Below, in pieces: positions 53,781 through 61,530 of a stretch of DNA of 64,000 nt. The stretch's first letter is position 1. Each line of letters opens with the position of its first letter. Source of the DNA: Cohnella lupini (GTDB lineage Bacteria > Bacillota > Bacilli > Paenibacillales > Paenibacillaceae); assembly GCF_003386205.1 (NCBI RefSeq), contig NZ_QRDY01000009.1:124001-188000 (forward strand), given 5' to 3'. Made by a program: the position numbers and the translations under genes. A model generated the notes under the pieces. The model was not told the origin of the DNA. It did not search any database and worked only from the letters and a program-made list of their open reading frames with translations.

Positions 53781-55652
53781 TTATGGGTTCTTCTTCAGAG
53801 ATTGAATATCGAAAGTCGCGTTATGGACGGGCTCGAAAATATCCTTGCAATACTTTCCAATGCAGACTCTACCGGCGTACATCTTCACGACCCTTATTTT
53901 GCGCTTAGCCTTAAGAATGGAGTTGGCACCCGTTTGCCCGCCTATCGTCTTGGCGAAAATGCTGTCTCCCGCTTCCAGCTGCGAGCCTCTGCATACGGAA
54001 TTGGCGGATTGGAAAATGATATTCCCGGCGGACAACAAATCGCAGAGCAGCACTCCGTCCCGATTTATCACGATGTCCCCGTTGGACTTCAACTCGCTGT
54101 TCTGGCATTGGTTGATGCTAATCTCGACCTTCTCCTCTTGCATCCTGGCCACTTCGTTATGCGTGTCCTGAAGAAGGGCGAGAAAGCTCTGCACGAAGCC
54201 GTAAGTTCCGGTTTCCAGAAGCTTCTGGGGATGCGCGAAGATCGCCGCCTTTTCCCTCAGCTTCTCGTACTCTTCTTGCTTGATGTGCTGGATATTCGAG
54301 ATGACGTTCTGGAGCTCCTTGATGGTAGCCGGTATTTCCTTCATCTTGGTTTCTAGCAGCAGCATTACGATCTGTCCGTATTTTACGGGTTGCCTCTTTG
54401 CTTCCAGAGCTTCTACCAGCATCTTGGACGCTACCAGTAACTTCTCTATGTAATCGCACAATAATTTGGAAGTATGGTATAGCCGGTTAAACAACACGCC
54501 GAAATAGCCGGAGTAAAGCTTGCTTGCGATGACGTTGCCTCTGACGTTGATACTTCCGGTGGCCGTAATGGTTGAGTTAAAGGTATTCCCGTATACGTAC
54601 ACATTGCCTAAGGATTCAATGATCATGTTATCCGTTACGTCTCCATGGACGATGACGTCCCCCGAGAAAACGATGTTGCCCGTCTCGATATCGACGTTCC
54701 CCGTAACGATATACGCGGTCGAAACATCGAAGGTCTTAATTTTCCCCCCCGTTATTCTCGGCCTTCCCTGCACTTGCGAAATAATCGTCCCGTCCGGCGT
54801 CAGCTCGACGTTGGACTTCGCGACGATGAACATATCCTTGGGAGGAACCGGCAACGAAACGCTGCCAAGCACGTCGTATCCGACGACTCCGTCGATCGGC
54901 GGATATTTCCTCGCCATGACCTCACCCTTCTTAACCGTGGGTATGCGCAGGTGATTCCGAAAGTCGACCGCGCCGTCCACCTCGAAAAACTCGCTCTTCA
55001 CTTGTTGGGAAAAGTAAACCTCTAAGCTCGCGTCCGTACCCGGTATCGGCTCTTTCCCCCTGGCGACTACGATCGGTTCATACGTAGGTGTTAGGAGCTC
55101 TTGCTGAATAGCCGCGAATTCGTACCGGGTCTTAATGGACATCTGCTCGAGCTTCGATACGACGTCTCCCAACTGAACGGTTTTCAGAACGATAGTCTTA
55201 TCTTCCTCCGCCCTGACGATTAAGTGAGTGGCCGGTCCCGCGTCAATCAGCTTGAACGGATATCGTTCAAGCGCGTGAAGATGCATGTAAACGAACAGCT
55301 TGTCTTCGGAAATGGTGATCTCGAATAAGGGAAACTCCTCGACCTCCCAGGTTATACGATCCTCCGCGGTTATCTTCGACTCGTGGTGGACCAATCTGTC
55401 GTTCAAAAAGAGTCGCAAGGGACTCATCGGATAAATAACCGCATAATCCCCGCCGTTAACCGGATTCTGGACATGGATTTGCTGATTCCCTACCCGAATG
55501 GAGCCATCTCGCCGCTCAGCCCCGAGATCGAGGTCCTTGAGCACGGAATCCGCGCTGTCCCCGTTCGACAGATCGCCGTCCATATCGTCCATATTCAACT
55601 GGTCGATAAGCTTCTTGATTTCTGCCTCGGAAATATATTTTTTCAATTTCAA
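53781..55652 (-). CDS. DUF342/FapA-family protein
   Basis: The protein has about 623 residues. A DUF342 region covers the first two thirds and includes the repeated beta-helix stretches GNVDIETGNIVFSGDVIVHG and SLGNVYVYGNTFNSTITATG. A coiled-coil stretch around TKMKEIPATIKELQNVISNI and a further beta-rich part follow. FapA proteins are tied to polar flagella or to polymer-forming roles in other genera, but the function in this group is not defined. The start is a TTG (55652) with GAGAGGTGC upstream; a GTG at 55667 is an alternative. It is preceded by a c-di-GMP-I riboswitch. Confidence 0.82.
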   Translation of the reverse strand: MKLKKYISEAEIKKLIDQLNMDDMDGDLSNGDSADSVLKDLDLGAERRDGSIRVGNQQIHVQNPVNGGDYAVIYPMSPLRLFLNDRLVHHESKITAEDRITWEVEEFPLFEITISEDKLFVYMHLHALERYPFKLIDAGPATHLIVRAEEDKTIVLKTVQLGDVVSKLEQMSIKTRYEFAAIQQELLTPTYEPIVVARGKEPIPGTDASLEVYFSQQVKSEFFEVDGAVDFRNHLRIPTVKKGEVMARKYPPIDGVVGYDVLGSVSLPVPPKDMFIVAKSNVELTPDGTIISQVQGRPRITGGKIKTFDVSTAYIVTGNVDIETGNIVFSGDVIVHGDVTDNMIIESLGNVYVYGNTFNSTITATGSINVRGNVIASKLYSGYFGVLFNRLYHTSKLLCDYIEKLLVASKMLVEALEAKRQPVKYGQIVMLLLETKMKEIPATIKELQNVISNIQHIKQEEYEKLREKAAIFAHPQKLLETGTYGFVQSFLALLQDTHNEVARMQEEKVEISINQCQNSELKSNGDIVINRDGVLLCDLLSAGNIIFQSANSVCRGSQLEAGDSIFAKTIGGQTGANSILKAKRKIRVVKMYAGRVCIGKYCKDIFEPVHNATFDIQSLKKNP

Positions 55653-55736
55653 GCACCTCTCAACCACGACTCCTAGCCATTCGCCATGCGTGATGCCAGG
55701 ACAGGAGAAGATGACGCCTGCCCTTCGAATAAGCCG

Positions 55737-55768
55737 AAAAAAAAAGACATCTCCTGAATGGAAGATGC
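55737..55768 (-). terminator. Expression-platform terminator of the c-di-GMP riboswitch
   Basis: On the minus strand GCATCTTCC (55768-55760) pairs with GGAGATGTC (55754-55746) around loop ATTCA and is followed by nine Ts. It lies 85 bases before the DUF342 start and directly after the aptamer, as expected for a transcription-control switch. Confidence 0.88.
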
Positions 55769-55778
55769 TTTAATTCAA

Positions 55779-55880
55779 GCGCCCCATTCGGTAGCTTGGC
55801 AGTCATAGGATAGAAGTCCCTTAGACCCATAGCTTTGCGTCCCTTTTTTTCAAAAGGTTTGCCTTTTCGTGTGTGCGTTC
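55779..55880 (-). ncRNA. c-di-GMP-I (GEMM-I) riboswitch aptamer
   Basis: On the minus strand the diagnostic blocks occur in order: AAAAGGCAAACCTTTT, GGGACGCAAAGC, GGGTCTAAGGG, then GCCAAGCTACCGAATGG. They match the GEMM-I consensus pattern (GGCAAACC, GACGCAAAGCC, CTAA, CCGAA). The aptamer binds cyclic di-GMP. It is followed by an intrinsic terminator, so it should turn the DUF342/HD-GYP operon on or off with c-di-GMP level; the direction cannot be read with certainty. Confidence 0.9.
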
Positions 55881-55949
55881 TTAGTTGATTAAGACTTTTC
55901 GACTAAACGAATGTCATTGCGATCAACACATGTAGGTATTAGTACCTTT

Positions 55950-55979
55950 ATTATATGTTTATAGTCTCTGATTTTTCAA
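55950..55979 (-). promoter_or_regulatory. Promoter of the riboswitch operon
   Basis: On the minus strand TTGAAA (55979-55974) and TATAAT (55955-55950) are separated by 18 bases. The start of transcription would be near 55943, about 65 bases before the aptamer. Confidence 0.7.
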
Positions 55980-56087
55980 GAGAAAGTCGAATACTTGTAA
56001 AAAAATGTAGATTAGACTCGTAATTCCTCGCAATTAGCGTTTTACGTTTAGGAAATAACCCTATTCTAGCCCTCCGGGGGAATAGAT

Positions 56088-56130
56088 AAGAGCCTCCAGC
56101 CCACATCTTACGAGTAGGTTGGAGGCTCTT
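56088..56130. terminator. Terminator of ilvE
   Basis: AAGAGCCTCCA (56088-56098) pairs with TGGAGGCTCTT (56120-56130) around a long loop. The same stem sequence is used at 45720-45760. It lies after the ilvE stop on the minus strand. Confidence 0.75.
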
Positions 56131-56148
56131 TCGTTTGCGCGGAATCGG

Positions 56149-57216
56149 TTATACTTTCTCTATCCAGCCGAAAGGATCTTCGACGGTTCCTCTTTGCACG
56201 CCGGTCATGAAGTCGTACACTTTGGACGCAATCGGTCCGGTTCTGCCCCCGTTAAGAGTCAGCTTGTCGCCTTGCCAGTTCAGTTCCCCGATAGGCGAGA
56301 TCACCGCGGCCGTGCCCGTTCCGAATGCTTCCTCCAACGTGCCGACCCGATAAGCCTCTACCAGTTCATCGATGGAAATCATCTTCTCCTCGACCTCGAT
56401 GTTCCAATGCTTTAGCACGCGAATGACGGAATCCCTGGTGACTCCATCCAATATGCTTCCGTTAAGCGCAGGCGTGATCACCTTGTTGCCGATCTTGAAG
56501 AATACGTTCATGCTGCCGACTTCCTCGATGTATTTTCGATGCACGCCATCGAGCCATAGCACTTGAGAGTAACCTTTCTCCGTAGCTTCCTGCTGCGCCT
56601 TGAGACCAGCCGCGTAATTGCCGCCGGTTTTCGCGTTCCCTACTCCGCCGGCGACGGCCCGGACGTACTCGGATTCCACGTAAATGCTGACCGGATTGAT
56701 ACCCTCCTCGTAATACGAGCCTACCGGCGACAGAATGATCATGAAATGATACTTCTCCGATGGAGACACGCCTAACGTAGGTTGCGTAGAGATCACGAAC
56801 GGGCGAATATACAGCGAGGTTCCCAGTTCGTTCGGAATCCAATCCTCGTCAATCTTGATTAGCTGCTTCAATGCTTCCATAATCAGCCCTTCGTCCAACG
56901 AAGGAATGCTTAAGCGGGTATTGGAGCGGTTAAGCCTTTGCAGATTCTTATAGGGACGGAACATAAGCACTCTGCCGTCCGGAGTTTTGTATGCCTTCAT
57001 TCCTTCGAAAACCGTCTGACCGTAGTGGAACACTTTGGCAGCGGGGTCCATCGGAATCGATTGGTAAGGAATGATTCTCGGATGGTGCCAGCCTTCTCCC
57101 GTATCGTAATCCATCATGAACATGTGATCCGTAAAATATTTGCCGAAGCCCAGCTGCGAGGTCGCCGGCTTCTGCTTGGGAGCGGACGTTCTCTCCACTT
57201 TAATCTTGAGGCTCAT
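56149..57216 (-). CDS. ilvE: Branched-chain amino acid aminotransferase
   Basis: The 355-residue protein is a class II-type branched-chain aminotransferase: GWHHPRIIPYQSIPMDPAAK, VFHYGQTVFEGMKAYKTPDG and RPYKNLQRLNRSNTRL at the start, and AKTGGNYAAGLKAQQEATEK with the PLP-binding lysine region. It catalyses the last step of valine, leucine and isoleucine synthesis. The LysR gene is divergent, 126 bases away, and may regulate it. No T-box or leader attenuator is visible. Confidence 0.95.
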   Translation of the reverse strand: MSLKIKVERTSAPKQKPATSQLGFGKYFTDHMFMMDYDTGEGWHHPRIIPYQSIPMDPAAKVFHYGQTVFEGMKAYKTPDGRVLMFRPYKNLQRLNRSNTRLSIPSLDEGLIMEALKQLIKIDEDWIPNELGTSLYIRPFVISTQPTLGVSPSEKYHFMIILSPVGSYYEEGINPVSIYVESEYVRAVAGGVGNAKTGGNYAAGLKAQQEATEKGYSQVLWLDGVHRKYIEEVGSMNVFFKIGNKVITPALNGSILDGVTRDSVIRVLKHWNIEVEEKMISIDELVEAYRVGTLEEAFGTGTAAVISPIGELNWQGDKLTLNGGRTGPIASKVYDFMTGVQRGTVEDPFGWIEKV

Positions 57217-57303
57217 TCGAACATCTTCTCCTTACCCGTAACGGTTATAGTTGAATGATAGCAGAGCGTTAAGTATATTGATAATATCTGTTTTGTCGGT
57301 TAT

Positions 57304-57322
57304 CCATACCTTATGAGTATGG
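57304..57322. promoter_or_regulatory. LysR-type operator
   Basis: CCATAC-N7-GTATGG is a perfect inverted repeat of the T-N11-A type, in the gap between ilvE and the LysR gene, 20 bases before the LysR ATG. It is the likely binding site for the LysR protein. Confidence 0.65.
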
Positions 57323-57342
57323 AAGAGTAGGAGGAAGTCTCT

Positions 57343-58233
57343 ATGGATATGCGGCAACTCCGTTATTTTATCGCTATCGCCAATGAAGGGCAAATTACTC
57401 GCGCGGCTAAGCAACTGAACATGGAGCAACCTCCGTTAAGCCGCCAATTAAAGCTCATGGAGCAAGAGCTGGGAGTCGTCCTGTTCGATCGAAACGGAAA
57501 GCGGCTGCAACTGACTCAAGCCGGGGAATGGCTTCGAGAACGCGCGATCGCTCTAACGAACCAATTCGACGAGACGCTCTCCTTCGTCCAGGAGCTTGGG
57601 GAGGGCGTGCAAGGCGTCTTGTCCGTCGGAGCCGTCGTTTCCTGTATTTCCTTATTGCCGCCGACCATACGCCGATTCTCGGAGAAATATCCTTTAGTCA
57701 CATTCAAAATCCAAGAAGGCGACCATTTTCTGCTCGGCGAGCTGCTCGAGAGCCGGGACATCGAGCTCATCGTGTCGCGTCTTCCGTTCCAATCGGACTT
57801 CCAATCGCAGCATTATTCGGTTCTGCCTTTGCCCTCGGATCCTTTCGTCGCCGTAGTTCCCGCCGAATGGTGTCCGGATGACGATCGACAATCGATGTCC
57901 TTGCAGGAGCTCGTCCGCTTTCCCTTTCTTACGCTGAAGACGGATCGAACGACGGGCATGCATAACCAAATCTTCCAAGAGTTCAAGCAGCACGGCTTGG
58001 AGCCGCGTATTCTTAGCGAGTGCTCCAGCGTAGCCATAACCGTCTCGCTTGTGGCCAATGGATTAGGAGTCTCGATTCTTCCGAAGTCCGTCATGTCTTC
58101 TTTCGCGTCTCCGAACATTAGGCAAATGTCCATCTCCGGCGCCGAATTTCAAAGCGAGGTCGGCATCGTATGGCTCAAGGATCGTTATCTCTCCAAGAGC
58201 GCCCGGCATTTCATGGCCATCATCGGGGAGTGA
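57343..58233 (+). CDS. LysR-family transcriptional regulator
   Basis: The 296-residue protein has the LysR helix-turn-helix (MRQLRYFIAIANEGQITRAA, then MEQPPLSRQLKLMEQELG) and a C-terminal ligand-binding domain of two alpha/beta lobes. AGGAGG precedes the ATG. It is divergent from ilvE, with a LysR-type dyad between. The co-inducer is not known. Confidence 0.88.
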   Translation: MDMRQLRYFIAIANEGQITRAAKQLNMEQPPLSRQLKLMEQELGVVLFDRNGKRLQLTQAGEWLRERAIALTNQFDETLSFVQELGEGVQGVLSVGAVVSCISLLPPTIRRFSEKYPLVTFKIQEGDHFLLGELLESRDIELIVSRLPFQSDFQSQHYSVLPLPSDPFVAVVPAEWCPDDDRQSMSLQELVRFPFLTLKTDRTTGMHNQIFQEFKQHGLEPRILSECSSVAITVSLVANGLGVSILPKSVMSSFASPNIRQMSISGAEFQSEVGIVWLKDRYLSKSARHFMAIIGE

Positions 58234-58292
58234 AGGCCATGGGCTATGTTCCGGGCCGCATGTGGCTGTACCGCTGACTATGCCGTCTCATT

Positions 58293-58337
58293 AAAAAAAG
58301 TCTACGGGACCGCTGATTTCCGCGATCCCGCAGACCT
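58293..58337. terminator. Terminator after the CAP/LysM lipoprotein gene
   Basis: AAGTCTaCGGGAcCG pairs with CGcGATCCCGcAGACtt across a short loop; on the minus strand it is followed by TTTTTTT. It lies just past the stop at 58355. Confidence 0.85.
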
Positions 58338-58354
58338 TATTCGCCACCTTGGAT

Positions 58355-59110
58355 CTACGATTTGCCTATAAACTGCTGCGTCCAGTAGGCTTTGCCGTCC
58401 TTGAGGACGTAGCCAACGCCGAGGTGCGTGAAAGCACCGTTCAAGATGTTCTTGCGATGACCTTCGGAATTCATCCATGCGGTCACGACCTCTTGCGGAG
58501 TAGGCTGACCCATAGCGATGTTCTCGCCCGCGGATTGATATTGCACGCCGAAATTCCGCATCATCGCGAACGGATCTCCATAAGTCGGGGAATCATGCGA
58601 GAAGTAATTATTGGCCGCCATATCCTCGGATTTGGCTCGCGCGGACCGGTTCAAGTTGGAATCGCTGCCCGCGCATGACGATAGCCCCGCTTTCTGTCTT
58701 TCTTTATTCGTCAACGCGAGCACTTGTTCCTCGTACCCCGTCAAGCTCTCGTTCTCTGGAATAGTAACCGTTTGACCTTGATTAATCGGAGACTCCAGCG
58801 ACTCCTGCGGCACGTTCGTTTGCGTGTTCGGAGCCGCGCTTCCGCTTCCGTCTTGCGCGAGACCCGGATTCTGGGCCAGCAAATCATCCAAATTGACATG
58901 ATATCGCTCGGCGATATCCTTTAAGGATTCTTGGTTTTGCACGACGTGTTTGTTGGATGGCAGTTCCGTGTCGACGGAGCTTACATTGAAGGGTTTCACT
59001 GCCTTTGCCTTCATTTGAGAAGCATCCCGGTCCCGATCGTCTTTCCCGCAACCCGACACCAGGAACAGCGCCCACATAATCGATATCCCTAACAATACTA
59101 TACGTTTCAT
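58355..59110 (-). CDS. LysM plus CAP-domain lipoprotein (YkwD-like)
   Basis: The start MKRIVLLGIS at 59110 has AAAGGGGG upstream; the longer frame to 59230 lacks a site. The 251-residue protein has a lipoprotein signal (lipobox VSGC, Cys about 20), a LysM repeat (HVVQNQESLKDIAERYHVNL), a Ser/Pro/Gln-rich linker, and a C-terminal CAP/SCP domain (YFSHDSPTYGDP, SAGENIAMG, HRKNILNGAFTHLGVGY). LysM binds peptidoglycan. CAP domains of this type occur in spore and cell-surface proteins; enzymatic action is not established. Confidence 0.9.
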   Translation of the reverse strand: MKRIVLLGISIMWALFLVSGCGKDDRDRDASQMKAKAVKPFNVSSVDTELPSNKHVVQNQESLKDIAERYHVNLDDLLAQNPGLAQDGSGSAAPNTQTNVPQESLESPINQGQTVTIPENESLTGYEEQVLALTNKERQKAGLSSCAGSDSNLNRSARAKSEDMAANNYFSHDSPTYGDPFAMMRNFGVQYQSAGENIAMGQPTPQEVVTAWMNSEGHRKNILNGAFTHLGVGYVLKDGKAYWTQQFIGKS

Positions 59111-59190
59111 CGTTGTACCCCCTTTGCTTTTATGTGTTTTAACATCCCCCTTTTTCCGATAATTACCCATTGCCGCCACGAAAACGCAAA

Positions 59191-59217
59191 CACCCCCGAC
59201 GATGGTAGTCGGAGGTG
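59191..59217 (-). terminator. Terminator of the DbpA-type helicase gene
   Basis: On the minus strand CACCTCCGAC pairs with GTCGGGGGTG (one G-T pair) and is followed by a T-rich stretch. It lies directly after the stop at 59236. Confidence 0.75.
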
Positions 59218-59235
59218 CAATACATTTCAATTGAT

Positions 59236-60690
59236 TTAGTTAGCTTCTTTGGCCTCGCGAACTTTCAGCTGCTTCCCTTTGACCGTAGTATTCGTCATGA
59301 CTTCGATAATACGCGGTCCTTTGCCGTTCAAGATATCGATGAAGGTTACGTTGTCCTGTATCGTGATGATTCCGATATCCTCCGCCGATACCCCTTCGAT
59401 CCGGGCAAGGGTTCCCACGAAATCCACCGCGCGGAGCTTCTTTTTCTTGCCTCCGTTGAAGCACAGCTTCATGATGCCCTTGTTCAATTGCTCGTTCTTA
59501 TCTTTCTTAATCGTGGGCTGAACGCTCAGTTTCTTCTCGAACGCCGCTTGCCTAAGCGATACTTCATCCTTGGAAGGCATCTTCCTTCTGCGGATTTCGA
59601 ACCCGATGTAGCCTTCGATATTCGCCAGGAACTTGTCTTCGTTCGGAGTCGCGAAGCTGATGGCTTTCCCGGCATTGCCAGCCCGTCCCGTTCTTCCCGT
59701 CCGGTGCACGTAACCTTCGGAATCTTGGGGAAGATCGTAGTTGATGACGTGCGAGATGCTATCGATATCGATCCCTCTGGCCGCCACGTCCGTCGCGACG
59801 AGGTAACGAAACGCCCCTTTGCGGAACTCGTTCATAACCTTGAAGCGATCCTCTTGCTCCATACCGCCGTGGATCTTGCCGCACCTGAAGCCGAGCTCGT
59901 CCAACTGCTTATACACCTTGTCCACCTGTTCTTGGGTTCTTCCGAAAATGATGCAGCTATCCGGATTCTCGACCACGAGGAGATCCTGAAGCAGCTTGGG
60001 TTTGTCTCCCTCCTTCACCTGAATCAAGGAGTGGTCGATAAGGGAGGTCGTCGTTCCGGGTGCCGCCATAATCTCGATGTTTACCGGATTTTTCATGATT
60101 TTGTGACACAGTTTCTCTATGTCTTTAGGTAACGTTGCCGAGAAAAGCAAAGTCACCCTGCTCTTGGGAAGCTTCTGGACGATCTTCTCCACTTGCTCTA
60201 TGAATCCCATACTGAGCATTTCATCCGCCTCGTCGATGACGAGGTAACGAATGCGCTCGAGCTCCAGCGTCCCCCGCTCGATATGATCCATCACGCGCCC
60301 AGGAGTCCCTACTATGACATGAGTCTTCTGCTTTAATTGCGCGGTTTGCTTCGAGAAGGACTCTTTGCCGTACAACGGAGTCGCTTTAATGCGCTTGAAT
60401 CTTCCGATGTTCGTAATGTCCTCGTTCACTTGCAGGGCAAGCTCGCGGGTCGGCGTCAAGATCAACGCTTGCGGCTTATTCTCTTCCCACTCGACCATCT
60501 CGCATAAAGGAATTCCGAAGGCGGCCGTTTTCCCGCTCCCGGTCTTGGATTTCACGGTAAGGTCTTTCTTCTCCAGCGCCGCCGGTATAACCTGATTCTG
60601 CACGTCCGTCGGTTGCGCATATCCAAGACCTTCAAGCGCTCGGATGATGTCTTCGCTTAATTTATAATCGTTGAACCTTTTCTCGCTCAT
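59236..60690 (-). CDS. dbpA: DEAD-box ATP-dependent RNA helicase (DbpA/YxiN)
   Basis: The 484-residue protein has all DEAD-box motifs: Q motif near [10 protein letters not shown], motif [12 protein letters not shown], Ia [12 protein letters not shown] in [11 protein letters not shown] in FSATLPK, and [12 protein letters not shown]-terminal RRM-like DbpA domain (about 400-480) follows. Proteins of this type bind hairpin 92 of 23S rRNA and help assemble the large ribosomal subunit. The ORF start at MSEKRFND fits. Array F lies upstream. Confidence 0.95.
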   Translation of the reverse strand: MSEKRFNDYKLSEDIIRALEGLGYAQPTDVQNQVIPAALEKKDLTVKSKTGSGKTAAFGIPLCEMVEWEENKPQALILTPTRELALQVNEDITNIGRFKRIKATPLYGKESFSKQTAQLKQKTHVIVGTPGRVMDHIERGTLELERIRYLVIDEADEMLSMGFIEQVEKIVQKLPKSRVTLLFSATLPKDIEKLCHKIMKNPVNIEIMAAPGTTTSLIDHSLIQVKEGDKPKLLQDLLVVENPDSCIIFGRTQEQVDKVYKQLDELGFRCGKIHGGMEQEDRFKVMNEFRKGAFRYLVATDVAARGIDIDSISHVINYDLPQDSEGYVHRTGRTGRAGNAGKAISFATPNEDKFLANIEGYIGFEIRRRKMPSKDEVSLRQAAFEKKLSVQPTIKKDKNEQLNKGIMKLCFNGGKKKKLRAVDFVGTLARIEGVSAEDIGIITIQDNVTFIDILNGKGPRIIEVMTNTTVKGKQLKVREAKEAN

Positions 60691-60850
60691 GAATGTACCC
60701 CTTCGATCCTGTTTGTCCTCGTGATCATGAGTTCATCTTAGTCTATGGCGCGATGGGAATGCAATAAAGCTATGTAAACAGACTGTTTGAGTGCAGGGCG
60801 GTTTGCGCCGGAAAAGCCGGGGGGAGTCAGGGAAGCTACCGGTTGGCGGG

Positions 60851-61530
60851 GGCGGAGTTAACGAAGTTTCTTGGTCAATTCGGCTCGGGTTCGGCGACAG
60901 AGACGGAATTAACGAAGTTACTTGGCTAACTCGGCTCGGTTTGGGTGGCGGGGGCGGAATTAACGAAGTTACTTGGCTAACTCGTCCTGGGTTCGGCGAC
61001 AGAGGTGGAGTTAACGAAGTTACTTGGCTAATTCGGCTCGAGTTAGGGGGCAGGGGCGGAATTAACGAAGTTACTTGGCTAACTCGACTCAGGTTCGGCG
61101 ACAGAGGCGGAATTAACGAAGTTTCTTGGCTAACTCGGCTCGGGTTCGGCGACAGAGGCGGAGTTAACGAAGTTTCTTGGTCAATTCGGCTCGGGTTCGG
61201 CGACAGAGACGGAATTAACGAAGTTACTTGGCTAACTCGTCCTGGGTTCGGCGACAGAGGTGGAGTTAACGAAGTTACTTTGCTAACTCGGCCCGGATTC
61301 GGTGGCGGTGGCGGAATTAACGAAGTTATTTAGCTAACTCGGCTCAGGTTCGGCAACAGAGACGGAGTTAACGAAGTTTCTTTGCTAACTCGGCTCGGGT
61401 TCGGCGACAGAGGCGGAATTAACGAAGTTTCTTGGCTAACTCGGCTCGGGTTCGGCGACAGAGGCGGAGTTAACGAAGTTATTAAAGTTACTTAGCTAAC
61501 TCGGGCTAGGTAAGGCAGCGCGGGCGGAGT
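60851..61530. repeat. Array F: 51-bp tandem repeat, 13 units plus a longer end unit
   Basis: The GA of GGAGTTA or GGAATTA recurs every 51 bp from 60855 to 61467 (13 starts), then after 60 bp at 61527 because of a 9-base insertion. Each unit has GGAGTTAACGAAGTT, TTGG, CTAACTCGGCTC and GGTTCGGCGACAGA. Units 1-2 and 7-8 repeat the same variants 306 bp apart, a sign of unequal exchange or conversion. The array extends into the MFS gene, where its right dyad arm supplies the TAG stop at 61496. Confidence 0.96.

Noticed and set aside
57217..57342. T-box or leader attenuator in front of ilvE
   Set aside because: The gap is short, holds only a LysR-type dyad, and has no T-box bulge sequence or terminator.
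60791..61333. Long open frame of about 180 codons over array F
   Set aside because: It consists of the 17-codon translation of the 51-bp unit, lacks a ribosome site and shows residue-changing differences between units.
60851..61500. CRISPR array
   Set aside because: The units vary throughout; there is no constant repeat alternating with unique spacers, and no cas genes are present.
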